The translations under genes were made by a program, and so were the position numbers. DNA of 64,000 nucleotides from Nemertoderma westbladi. Taxonomy: Eukaryota; Xenacoelomorpha; Nemertodermatida; Nemertodermatidae. Under the pieces are notes generated by a model. It did no database searches and was not told where the DNA came from. It saw only the letters and a list, made by a program, of their open reading frames with translations. Positions 24,601 through 30,820 of this stretch are shown one piece after another. The DNA lies in NCBI GenBank assembly GCA_032718475.1, contig JAUCBJ010007648.1, positions 28,873-92,872 on the forward strand, given 5' to 3'. Position 1 is the stretch's first letter. Each line of letters begins with the position of its first letter.

Positions 24601-27600
24601 AATAAATACAAAAAAGCCACATAACAAAGACACTTTTAACTGATTTCATATAATATTGTAGGACCAATCACAGTTGTCTAACTTAACAAGATACAAGGGG
24701 GGGGGGGGGGGGGGGTAGGGTTTGGAGTGGGCCCAATGGGACAGGGACTGGGTGTTCACGCACACTGCAGTTCAGCAAGTGGTATAGAGGTGCTTGTTGG
24801 CTGCACAGGGCACAGGTACAGTCTATACAAGCTTCGTGGAAGGACTTGTTTTGACATATACTGCAGATTACTTGGTGATTCCGGTTGATCTGTCTTCTAT
24901 TTTGGAGGCCGATTGCATTCCAGCAGAAGTATTCTTCAGGAAGTATCTTCCAGAAGAATTCTTACAAAACTGAGCAACATGATACAGAACAGCATGTACT
25001 TTGGGTGTAAAATTTAGCTTTAGTCCTGTATAACTACTTAGCCGAAATTTTTCTATGTTTTCCTCATAGGAATCATTTAGTTCATGTCCAAGGCAAGTTG
25101 TTATAACTTTGTCAAATGTCTGAAATGCTTAAATATAGTTTTTGTGATCGTCAGGACAGATTGTGATAAGAATATTAATCGACTTTAGTAGCTTCCTCGA
25201 CGAGTTCCTATTGAAGGATCCTCCATGGATAGCTTGTCGTTCACCAATACATAGTTCAGCCCAACTCATTACTTCAGGCCAGACCGTTAGCAACCCATCA
25301 AACATCGTGTTCACTGGACCCATCATTAAATGGAGTTCCAGGGGTGGGCAAATATCGATGATGAGAGAATTATATCTGCTGACAGTAAGATGCTTATAGA
25401 TACAGTTCCATAGTGCTTGGTTTGTCTTTATCAGCTCTGGCCTTTACTCACTTCCAGTATTTATCTTCAATGGACTTCATTGTCCTCATTTTGGCGCACT
25501 TTATACCTAGTTGAGTGCGTGCTGCATCACACCAGCTGCATAGGTGGTTCGACCCATGCGCCATGAAACCGAGAATTAAGTTTGTAAGTTTTAGGTCAGT
25601 GGCAAACATGACGTTAGAATGATGCAGTTGCAAAAGCCGACATTTTAAGTTTTAGCCAAATCTTAAGCATATTAGTGTAACTCTATGGCACTTCAGGTGC
25701 AATGAAAATCATAAGCAGCTTCTTCACTCCAGATAGTTTCATTTGGTTAGCTGCTACTCCATCCTGATTCCTAAGATGATGTGATTCAATGACATCATTG
25801 ACAATCACATCAATCACATGTTCATTGATTCCTGGTTCAAAAACATTCAAGGCAACCTTTAGAAAAACTCCTCCATCAATTCCAATTTTGATATAACTAC
25901 ACTCATTCTGACATTCATTAGATAAGAATGATAGTAACTCTGTAACATCTCTACATGAAACTGCCAGTCTTCTCTCCTTTACAAAACTTTCATTCTGACA
26001 AGCATCTTGAGATGAGTCTTTCCCAATGAATTCCATTTCAGTTAGTTTAAACATTTCATCTGCTCAATGATTCAGAGATACTATGCTATTTTTGAGATGA
26101 GGTTCAATGCTGAGCCGTCTACAGGTTGCAGTTCGAATGTATGAAGTTAGTTGAAAAGTTCTATGGTTGCTCAAACCCCTTTCATTTTGAATTTTAGAAA
26201 TATCGCTTGAACTGAATAGTTGTTTCTTTATCTTAGAAGAGGTTGAATCTGTATCAGATCCTTTAATGATAACAGGAAGTGGTCGTTCTGTACTAGGTAC
26301 CAACTTGACTGTCACACCATGCTTGGATGATTCATTTATCTCATCTGCAGTTTTCCTCAAAAGAGCTTACGCAATTTTCTCCTTTGATTTTGGAGTCCCT
26401 CTATTTGTTATTAATTGCTCTAGATTCTCATTTCATGTTCCTCTGGTGCAATGATGTGGCTTTCCAACACCTATAGTTGATAAACATGATCCACAGGGTG
26501 TAATTAGTGGTGGTGGGGTTATGTGATTACTAGACAGTGCTGAATCTGCAGTGGTGGAATTTGGCTGACTCACTATCCTGCCTGTACTAGTTGAAGCAAC
26601 ATCCACTGCGTCTTTTGGTTTAAAAGACAAAACCCTTGCATGGTCACACTACACAATGAGATTTGGAGAGCCTGAAATCTCGTAAATTGAGATTTTTCAC
26701 TGATTATGGAATAGTGAAACCTCTGGATCTTCTTATAAAATTTTCCCTTATCGTATTCTGATACGCCAATCATTACTATTATAGCCTTCCTTAAATCCAC
26801 ACCGAGACTACCGGTTAAACTCCTATCCAGGAGAACCTGGAGAAGAAACCGACGATTATTACGGCCTCTGCATGATGGGCCTGGAGAAACAACTGACTTC
26901 GAGTTCGACAAACCACTCATAGCAGACCCAACAACAATGACAAAACTGATGACGACTGTGTTATGGTACTACCACGCCATATCACATGCAAAAATAACTC
27001 TATTATCTGCTTTGATGCAACAAGCATCAAATTAATTTACTCTGATTGAACAAACGTAATCAGATCTCACCAACCTTAATGAAATCTCAAAGGAAAAGGG
27101 GGTGTCAGAGCCCTATACTATATGTATTGATTCTAACGATAACAGTATTGCTATATTGGATGAATGAATATATTACATTTACATGTGATGGAGGATTATT
27201 GAATTCGATTTTTTGTATAAATTAATATTATTAAAAAATATATCATAAATTGACCTATGGACATTTAAACTAACCAATAATAGTGCTGTATTGCATTTGA
27301 CCTCCTTCAGGTCGAACCCAAATATCAACTGTAAAATTATTACCAGGTATGTCAACACCGCGAACATTAACTTTCAGTACAGCCTCCTGTTTGTGGCCGG
27401 AGAAGTATACTGCATTACTGTAGCTATCAGACTCCTCATCATCACCCTCATTGGGATCGTAGGCAATCGTGCTTCGTCTCACACGCCTGTGGTGTTTATG
27501 ACATCTTGTTGTTGAGACACAACTTCCGGTTGCACTACTGGCGTCTAAGTATTGCAACTCCACAATGAAGATAATGTTAATAACTAAAATACCAATCCAT

Positions 27601-27605
27601 AACAT
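6525..27605 (-). CDS. Pappalysin (PAPP-A-like) secreted metalloprotease, N-terminal half, 8 exons, 3' part outside window
   Basis: Joining eight minus-strand exons with GT/AG borders gives 1714 nt of open frame (571 codons plus one base), every phase matching. In order the protein shows: a hydrophobic signal peptide (residues 1-~25); a basic stretch HRRVRRS that could be a propeptide cleavage site; a laminin-G-like domain (about 70-250); the CGKTVCDIP segment; one Lin-12/Notch repeat (C397, C407, C411, C423); a Tyr/Asp tract ending in RRRGRR; and the pappalysin zinc site HELGHVLGLWH (538-548) followed by CYETEPSY. Family members are secreted metzincins that cleave IGF-binding proteins; the substrate here is inference. 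Vertebrate PAPP-A has a second Lin-12/Notch repeat before the catalytic domain, which I do not see. The Met-turn and CCP modules would lie left of the window. Confidence 0.88.
6687..7604. other. Intron 7 of the pappalysin gene
   Basis: AT-rich intronic DNA. The only structure seen is a two-copy direct repeat of about 45 bp at roughly 6950-7040, each copy containing ATATGAGGCTTAAACTAAGC and TATAAACCCCAATT. Confidence 0.7.
7605..7780 (-). CDS. Pappalysin exon 7 (start of catalytic domain)
   Basis: The acceptor ATTTTCAG precedes 7780 and the donor AAG|GTACTT follows 7605. The 176-nt exon runs from phase 2 to phase 1. It encodes VTAKEVKDIVNISNKDAVNM, then GVATFPWDKGPLTIQ; the GVAT-PWD block is characteristic of the pappalysin catalytic domain. 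It is separated from exon 6 by a 10-kb intron holding a minisatellite, a Gypsy element and a LINE remnant. Confidence 0.88.
7781..8340. other. Start of intron 6, unique sequence
   Basis: Unique intronic DNA between exon 7 and the 23-bp array. Small ORFs on the minus strand show no recognisable protein. Nothing else seen. Confidence 0.6.
8345..9957. repeat. 23-bp minisatellite in pappalysin intron 6
   Basis: About 70 head-to-tail copies of a 23-bp unit reading ACATTTCCTATAATACTG then TACGT. Copies differ at a few positions only: TACGT/TACGA/TATGT and ATACTG/ACACTG/ATACTC. The junction of units forms the palindrome TGTACGTACA. The period equals that of the satellite at 303-5540, but the sequences are unrelated. 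Confidence 0.95.
9958..10326. other. Intronic sequence between minisatellite and Gypsy element
   Basis: Unique intronic DNA with no coding or structural signal, ending in TACAAT, the left half of the target site hit by the Gypsy element. Confidence 0.6.
10327..10439 (-). repeat. 3' LTR of Gypsy element 1
   Basis: 113-bp direct repeat matching 14821-14933 with two differences (one in the TATATA run, one in the C run). It is very short for a Gypsy LTR. Confidence 0.85.
10494..13748 (-). CDS. pol: Pol of Gypsy element 1 with altered catalytic residues
   Basis: About 1084 codons with no stop; the frame is open from the TTG at 13748, and the first ATG is two codons later. Order: aspartic protease (DSGA, residues 50-53); reverse transcriptase with D295 in KIDLVKAY; RNase H; integrase with H712/H716 and C744/C747, and the DDE triad D775, D834, E870. 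Oddities: the polymerase box, normally Y-x-D-D, is RSDD (355-358); the adjacent MPFGLRNA block reads MPFRLRNA; and in RNase H the block expected as TTDASN reads TTLNTVASN, removing the first catalytic Asp, while TDHKPL reads TDQKPL. Long open frame plus near-identical LTRs but damaged active sites suggests mobilisation in trans or point decay after insertion. Confidence 0.93.
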   Translation of the reverse strand: MRMAESGQQPWTVGKLASPPNNPLSSAGNISSVFCIPGTQNGKTSSFLIDSGAQISAIPPNSTERKCPDVNSALRAANGTTIKTYGRRTVTISFGKLRRRYKWTFIVADIRQPILGADFLGHAQLLVDCTHHCIIDNITKLKAFGKPNDNLLLLKPMFFEVSVDLPTPYKEIIEKYPNVIKEFNPSKTTSKHDVKHHIKTSGPATFCQPRRLTPSKLQVAKREFDNLLDLGIVRTSSSPWASPLHMIPKQIPVQWRPCGDHRNLNLQTVPDRYPLPHITDCTASLSGSKILSKIDLVKAYNQIPVAEEDIPKTAITTPFGLYEFVCMPFRLRNAAQTLQRFINNIINDMDGVIGRSDDLLIHSPDLETHLSTLDELLRRLDVHGLCINLSKCVFGVSEIVFLGYTIDAQGIQPPLEKTEALRNYPAPQSKSALRRFLGMYNYYSRFVSRYQVIASPLTDLLQDKNSDFTWSREADEAFNSLKNALINATKLRHPTFDKDASVKISLTTLNTVASNKAVGAVLHQCSETGDIEPQPLAFFSKKLKPNEQCYGAYDRELLAIMLAIKHFKHQLEGTDFVVYTDQKPLTHALTAKDPSPRQQRYLSYIAEFTSDIRYIAGRGNVVADALSRIEIDSIRSGYPLCLSASQLANSQAEDTELSNLIHNPIPCSNIVLERRTINSGNSTADIYCDVSMEQTRPYIPTKLREQVFEQLHGISHRKATLRLISERFFWHGMRIDITAWCKQCEICQQSKISRHIHTPISTIPINSRFETIHIDFVGPLPSSNGNRYILTIIDRFTRWPADVAIATADSKTTLCCLWEHWFSTFGLPKIIIHDRGSAFTSREFKDEMKRLGIEDKPTTAYHPQCNGMVERGHRRLKDALKAYIGEHPQDWCSVLPIILLQLRTTIRDDTHNSPADLTFGQPLMLPCAMFEKHSYSPATSSFGTKLQTHMRNLQSPNTNSRNPNHLIYIPETIYTSDYVWLRIDSVKKPLQRPYIGPFKILDRTDKTVTILKGDKQDVVSLDRIKPAILGSTTSHSKTRNVGSGNDEAKPKQTETGNSHNNKGEAIHPATDYISKRGRRVKFRF
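13700..14641 (-). CDS. gag: Gag of Gypsy element 1 (313 aa)
   Basis: The true ATG is at 14641-14639. The Thr-rich start MTTTTPPTTT is followed by a capsid-like helical region (LPPFWPADPELWFSQAEAQF, then KFYHVISSL) typical of Gypsy-class gag. The end carries a knuckle-like C-Y-Y-H...C-T-K-P-C pattern, the variant zinc motif common in invertebrate Gypsy gag. The ORF overlaps pol by about 48 bases, with pol in the -1 frame, so pol is probably made by -1 frameshifting. Its partner pol carries altered catalytic residues, while this gag looks intact. Confidence 0.9.
   Translation of the reverse strand: MTTTTPPTTTINKATTVTAGSSSDPTVLTNPMALARVAIKLPPFWPADPELWFSQAEAQFATNGITTENTKFYHVISSLNPESAAVVRDLILQPHPTEPFSHLWTAMVHRLAASETARLKQLLSTEELGDRKPSQVLQHMQQLLGTATVEPQLMRNLFIQKLPSSVQTILAVCPSTTDLVALADMADKVIEVTQPEVHINHLTTSTGISGLPLAASQTAVENSSVLQDLIKTVNELRLEVNEICRGRPTNRDNPRSDDYSTSRRTHSRSLSVGWYNPQGLLCYYHWRYRARAQKCTKPCEWQNQDNNHGQSEN
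14811..14819 (-). other. Primer-binding site of Gypsy element 1
   Basis: Minus-strand TGGTGACCC one base downstream of the 5' LTR, where the 3' end of a host tRNA would pair to prime reverse transcription. The same nonamer occupies the same place in Gypsy element 2, which supports the call. Confidence 0.7.
14821..14933 (-). repeat. 5' LTR of Gypsy element 1
   Basis: Partner of the repeat at 10327-10439. On the minus strand it is followed after one base by the primer-binding site TGGTGACCC and then AGACG. Confidence 0.85.
14934..17209 (+). mobile_element. Degenerate non-LTR retrotransposon with target-site duplication
   Basis: A decayed plus-strand LINE coding region. About 15380-15440 contains WFDRECVEG-like coding. 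At 15933-16170 is YKGKGKLTDPDNFRGISLT and then QQYGFLPGKSDVQA, the N-terminal blocks of a reverse transcriptase. Near 16830-17010 is a C-terminal Cys/His segment (SYKYCGLP...HVLDCP). Frameshifts and stops break it throughout. It is bounded by TACAATATCGAATG at 17196-17209 and by CAATATCGAATG at 14934-14945; the missing TA of the left copy is across the Gypsy insertion at 10321-10322. It is therefore older than the Gypsy element. Confidence 0.8.
15240..17030 (+). pseudogene. Broken LINE ORF (reverse transcriptase remnant)
   Basis: No frame runs more than ~110 codons. The best piece (15933-16268) has the fingers-domain consensus YKGKG...DNFRGISL and a following GFLPGKS box like the QxGF motif. 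The catalytic F/Y-A-D-D box is not recognisable. The element is non-functional. The clade is not clear; Jockey/CR1-like is a guess from the C-terminal Cys-His segment. Confidence 0.7.
17210..17854. other. Intronic sequence upstream of exon 6 donor
   Basis: AT-rich intronic DNA; nothing recognised on either strand. Confidence 0.6.
17855..18118 (-). CDS. Pappalysin exon 6 (Lin-12/Notch repeat, Tyr/Asp tract, basic tail)
   Basis: The acceptor CTCTTTAG precedes 18118 and the donor GT|GTAAGTC follows 17855. The 264-nt exon is phase 2 to phase 2. It begins YNLSWMVLES, then gives the Lin-12/Notch repeat CEHYEIGDGNCDLHC...DNDGQDC. The remainder is unusual: an acidic Tyr/Asp alternation (DYDYDYDYMD) followed by GGRRRGRRHV. 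In vertebrate PAPP-A a second Lin-12/Notch repeat sits at this point. The basic motif could be a furin-type cleavage site (inference). Confidence 0.88.
18547..18729 (-). CDS. Pappalysin exon 5 (conserved CGxTVCD segment)
   Basis: The acceptor CATTGTTAG precedes 18729 and the donor AG|GTGGGA follows 18547. The 183-nt exon is phase 2 to phase 2. It encodes CGKTVCDIPAIVNSY, then LRYRIVNWVDDDG and VSQEQIRIQDEAL. The order CG-TLCD, RYRVVN, EEQ is diagnostic for pappalysins just before the first Lin-12/Notch repeat. Confidence 0.9.
19197..19411 (-). CDS. Pappalysin exon 4
   Basis: The acceptor TTTTCTATTGTAG precedes 19411 and the donor AG|GTCAGC follows 19197. The 215-nt exon runs from phase 0 to phase 2. 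It encodes AAIRQSMDTANLH, then DLLISNDFNSID and FEDDNNPP, matching the weakly conserved linker after the PAPP-A laminin-G domain. Conservation is low, so this exon rests mainly on splice phase and position. Confidence 0.75.
19810..20048 (-). CDS. Pappalysin exon 3 (laminin-G domain)
   Basis: The acceptor CGTGTAG precedes 20048 and the donor CAG|GTAATC follows 19810. The 239-nt exon runs from phase 1 to phase 0. It encodes DPEAYAPGQWVHAAFSY, then TLYVGGTRQHG and FRGALDNFRLSGAVLPQ, typical of laminin-G/concanavalin-like folds. The open frame continues into the intron, but the next exon joins correctly only from this donor. Confidence 0.87.
20049..20424. other. Intron 2 sequence, unique part
   Basis: AT-rich intronic DNA next to exon 3. 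Nothing recognised. Confidence 0.55.
20425..20500 (+). mobile_element. tRNA-like SINE head
   Basis: A box-like TTGGTCTAATGG (20429-20440) and B box-like GATTCGATCCC (20473-20483) are spaced as in a tRNA, and GGGGAAGCA follows. The ends do not pair into a clean acceptor stem, so this is more likely a tRNA-derived SINE promoter than a tRNA gene. It lies directly upstream of the 63-bp minisatellite. Confidence 0.6.
20556..22045 (+). repeat. 63-bp minisatellite with open reading frame
   Basis: About 24 copies of a 63-bp unit. One frame reads MVVNRHSFRKQSG followed by RVYCGRSP, 21 residues per unit. Because 63 is a multiple of 3, the frame stays open for 233 codons (20561-21262) and again for 179 (21315-21854). 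Copies vary at few positions (AACAGG/AACAAG/AGCAGG; GGAAGA/GCAAGA). Degenerate copies flank both ends. It lies in pappalysin intron 2, antisense to the gene. I see no sign that it is a protein gene: no upstream exon and no unrelated flanking coding sequence. Confidence 0.9.
22143..22677 (+). mobile_element. 5'-truncated RTE-like LINE (copy 2) with 11-bp target-site duplication
   Basis: Sequence from about 22171 to 22666 matches the 3' ~500 bases of the full-length LINE and ends in (TAG)n. AGCTGGTTTAA occurs on both sides (22143-22153 and 22667-22677) and is the target-site duplication. It encodes the last ~150 residues of the polymerase ORF (from LFRAAVVPVLLYGSPCWALT onwards) without stops. 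It is inserted in intron 2 of the pappalysin gene, opposite in orientation to the gene. Confidence 0.93.
22809..22952 (-). CDS. Pappalysin exon 2 (laminin-G domain)
   Basis: The acceptor TTTCAG precedes 22952 and the donor G|GTATGT follows 22809. The 144-nt exon is phase 1 to phase 1. It encodes AFDKCKSIEESLTWSLGISR and following residues, in line with the D-K-C block of the PAPP-A laminin-G-like domain. It is preceded by intron 1 (4.3 kb), which contains the 42-bp array and the transposon-like pseudogene. Confidence 0.85.
22953..23587. other. Intron 1 sequence
   Basis: Unique AT-rich intronic DNA just upstream of exon 2. Nothing recognised. Confidence 0.55.
23588..24007. repeat. 42-bp minisatellite, ten essentially identical copies
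   Basis: Ten tandem copies of a 42-bp unit beginning ATGTACAATACTG, with no differences seen between copies. The period is a multiple of 3, giving an open frame of MYNTVLCCIIIYKY x 10, which I treat as an artefact. An eleventh copy breaks off at ATGTACGATACC. Homogeneity points to very recent expansion. Confidence 0.95.
24315..24720. repeat. Poly-G tracts with TGTC-rich near-duplicate
   Basis: Runs of G at about 24317-24330 and 24689-24714 flank two diverged copies of a ~170-bp segment. Each copy has a TGTCTGTCTGTCTA-type tract and ends in AAAAAGCCACATA. Function unknown. Confidence 0.6.
24740..26930 (-). pseudogene. Broken transposon-like protein gene of unrecognised family
   Basis: Fragments on the minus strand read in one order and look like a single ~700-residue protein broken by stops and frameshifts. 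In order: a Cys-containing start near 26900; CGSCLSTIGVGKPHHCT (about 26450-26510), a zinc-finger-like motif; GLSNHRTFQLTSYIR; IKIGIDGGVFLKVALNVFEPG (25.9 kb); MAHGSNHLCSWCDAARTQLG (25.5 kb); PPLELHLMMGPVNTMF and IHGGSFNRNSSRKLLK (25.2-25.3 kb); TPKVHAVLYHVAQFC; and a Cys-rich end CSICQNKSFHEAC (24.8 kb). I recall similar uncharacterised multi-copy proteins in other invertebrates but cannot name the family. No terminal repeats were found. It lies in pappalysin intron 1, same strand as the gene. Confidence 0.5.
27275..27605 (-). CDS. Pappalysin exon 1 (signal peptide, propeptide, start of laminin-G domain)
   Basis: ATG at 27605-27603 opens a frame starting MLWIGILVINIIFIVEL, a good signal peptide. 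The RRVRRS stretch follows, then an acidic region and YFSGHKQEAVLKVNVRG, which resembles the start of the PAPP-A laminin-G-like domain. The exon ends in ...YSTIIG at a donor reading G|GTTAGT (intron begins at 27274), phase 1. This is the first ATG in the frame before a hydrophobic leader, so the start is well supported. A non-coding exon further upstream cannot be excluded. Confidence 0.85.
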
Positions 27606-28767
27606 CGCGATATAGGTGGTGATGACGCACTTCCTGGAATTATTGTAAGAATCTCCGGATGTTCGGTTTATGGATAAGTTATCTTCGATGCTAATTCGAG
27701 CGGGGGATATGATAAACTGGTTGTTGGCTGCACCACGCTGCAGATTGCATTATCATCGACCGTCGCTGAAAAATCGGAGAAATTTGGATTTCAAGATCGA
27801 AAACATGTTAATTAGTTACAGAGTGAAAAAAAAAAAAAGTATTCTTTTTAAATAACAGTTTATACATAATTCTTTAATATGATAATTATTTTATTATTTA
27901 ATACTAGTGGATCATAACTAACGTTTTGTCTCTCGAACATTTAGTTAATATAGTATACTTATCATACATAATCATGTAATTAATATTAATGATGATGTAT
28001 CAAATTTCATTAATTCAGGTTTATTAGTATCATTATCATTGCTATCTATCTATACAGTGATAAATAAACATTGTTTCAGTGCAAAGTAGATTGACCTTTC
28101 ATCACCCCAAATAATATCAGAAGGTAGATAAGGTAGCTAGAAATGATGACTGGATTTCGTTGTAGAATATTTTATTTTATTTGGTGTTGGGATATATTGA
28201 TTTATTCTTAAATATAGGCGGGATTTATTCTGCCTGCCATCACTATCCTCAAACAGATCAGCTACTTAGAGAAAAGCATTTCATCCATTAACACTACAAA
28301 AACGTCAAAATGACACTAACGTTTCTAATGCAGATGAAATGAAACTACGTGCCTAGCCTACATATTGGGGTCTCGTTTTGTCTTTGCAGAGGTAGCCAAC
28401 AGTTGTGTGGCCAATATATATGCCCTACAATCAAACAGGGGTCAATGGAGGATATATTAACTATCCAGTATATGTCTTTAGCCTCCAGCAGGATGTCACT
28501 ATCCAATAATATACCAGTATATGTGACCTTAAACTAATTATATATGTAGTTGTTAATTCAGTTCTCCAATTTTGGTGGAGTTCCATTAGTCTCACTGTAG
28601 TCTCACCACTTCACTATTGCATGAATTTTGACGTCTATGATGTCATGTCCAATCTGTTTCTCAAACGCCAATTTTGCTGTTTTTTTTACCTTAGGACATT
28701 CTGCATTCCATTTCCAGAAAGCCTAATTGCACAGAAAACCGCTAACAACATATATATTTTTAAATCC
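27606..28767. other. Region upstream of pappalysin start codon
   Basis: Bases 27606 to ~27830 are less AT-rich than the flanks and probably hold the 5' UTR and promoter of the pappalysin gene (transcribed leftward). No clear TATA box or other motif can be assigned. The rest is AT-rich with nothing recognised. Confidence 0.4.
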
Positions 28768-29285
28768 AAGCATGACCTACTATAGATTCGACCCGCCAAG
28801 CTGCTGCAAAGCCCCAAAATTTAGTGGGCCAGTTATTTCTCTTATATAGAACCCCTGAAACAATAGGTCTAGCGCGTCGAAAGTACTTGTCCCTAACTAA
28901 AATTATGTTCTCTTTCAGATGAGACAAATAAAAATTTAATATATCCATAGTAGTTTTCGAGATATGAGGAGTTCCTGGCACCCATACCATATCAGCACTT
29001 TTCGGAATTGATAAAATTACTCAAAATACAAGCATCACCTTTCAAGACTTTGGTATAACCATTAAACCATATTATGCTTTTTTGGTTAGTCGAATTAATT
29101 AATTATTAGTAATCGAAAGCGAAATTAGAATAAAATCTTCATTGTTTATTTTATAATAGACACTAAAAGAGCACCAAAATTACAAGTAGCTCGACATTTT
29201 CAAATAGCCAACAGTGGTAATTTGGCCATATAGTTTGGCTTCTGAGGTTTTATAATGTGCCGATTTTATTGGCAAGGTTTATAAA
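28768..29285 (-). repeat. Left arm of a ~0.5-kb inverted repeat pair
   Basis: Matches 34257-34758 in inverted orientation with moderate divergence. Shared blocks include CATGACCTA, GCCAAGCTGCTGCAAAGCCCC, TTTCGACGCGC (right-arm orientation) and ATTTTAGTTAGGGACAAG. It encodes no recognisable protein. The pair encloses the TTAA-flanked transposon and ~1.2 kb of other sequence. Confidence 0.8.
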
Positions 29286-29781
29286 ATTGTGGTATTTTCA
29301 AAAATGAGCAATGTTTCAGTCGAAAATTCTAAGTGCCAACCAGTGCACTTCTATTTCAGTACTGCAGGACTCTGGTACTGGTGCGGTTATGTAGTGAATT
29401 TTTCAGTATGTGGTATTTGCAATGCACTGCACTACTGCGTTAGGCATTACATTACTGCTGAGTGCTGACTGAATTATGCTGTTACTGTGTTAGGCATCAA
29501 TGCCTTATCATTATTACATTACCTGATTACTTGTGTTTATTTGACTATTTATTATCACCATCACCTCTCTCTACACTGACTGGCAGCCACGGGCACGGGG
29601 CCCTAATCTAATCTGGACATTGAAGCTACTGCTGGACTTGGGGGTTGGGGGGCCGGCCGGTTAAAGAACCATCATGCTAGGTTTATTCTCCTGCCTAAAC
29701 CAGCGGAACTCCTATCTGAATCCCCCGAAGACATATCGGCCCTTTCGGAGGATGTCAAGAAAGACAATATGGGTGGCCATC
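29286..29781. other. Sequence between inverted repeat arm and DNA transposon
   Basis: Bases 29560-29780 are GC-richer than the surroundings, with GGGGGGCCGGCCGG near 29648. No coding signal was recognised. Confidence 0.4.
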
Positions 29782-29785
29782 TTAA

Positions 29786-29804
29786 GGGGGGGGTTCACTA
29801 ATTG
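29786..29804 (+). repeat. Left terminal inverted repeat
   Basis: GGGGGGGGTTCACTAATTG, directly after a TTAA. It is the perfect complement of 33032-33050. Similarity stops at base 20. Confidence 0.92.
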
Positions 29805-30820
29805 ACCTTCAAATGTAATTTTCTTGTGGTGGTAGTTTACATTTGTCCAGTTTGTTAGATATTATGTATAACTGTGAAGGATAGATAAAATTTTTTTTTT
29901 TTTTAATTTTTTTTTCCAAATTCGAATTTTTTGCCTAATTAGCATAATTTATGCAAAAATAATTCAAAATGTAAAGGATATTTTATGGGTGGATCTCTGA
30001 TGTCCAAATTTTGAGAACACATAGCCAATGGGATCCTCTACAAGTTGTATTCACAAAATTTTGATATCTTGTATCGTTCAAAAGTTATTTGGGAAAAATT
30101 AAATTTGAGCCACCAATTTGGCAATTTTAACCAAATTTGGGTAGTTTTTGTTGAATTTTGGTGTATATTTCGGCCACTAATAACTTTAAACAAAATCTGT
30201 GAATACAAACTGTGGAGAGAAGTATTATGATCACCCCTGCCAAATTTCAGCACCGTACGATTATTTTTGCCAAAGCCTTTGCATTTTGAAATTTAAAAAG
30301 TTGATTTCTTTTAAAACGCATTTGAAATATGAGAAGCAAAATTTCAGTAAAAATTGTTTTTCTCAAGACAAACTTTGTTCTAACTTTTGAACGGATGGTT
30401 GGATTTTGATCATTCAAACGGTTTTAGATTCAACATTGCAAGCAGATAAGATGAAAAGCATAAAATATTAATTTGCATTACATAAAACGTGAGGGCCTCT
30501 TCTACCATTAAAATTGTCTGTCATTGCGTCCGTTCATGTGATTCCGTCCATCTGTCCGCAATTACTTACTACCTATGATCTCTACAACTATACGTCTGAG
30601 AGAGCTGGGATGTTGGCTACCCCCACTAAACCGATGCTTGCGAAGGTTTTAGGCTATATAAAATATATTTATGAGTAGGCCTAATATATTTACAGTTTTC
30701 AAACATTTCAACTGCTGTACCTTGAGTATGAGCAACTATGCAAAAATTGCTAATATAATTTCAATGAGTTGAGTATAGGTAATACAACAACAAAACTTTC
30801 AGTTTACAACTATCAGTATA

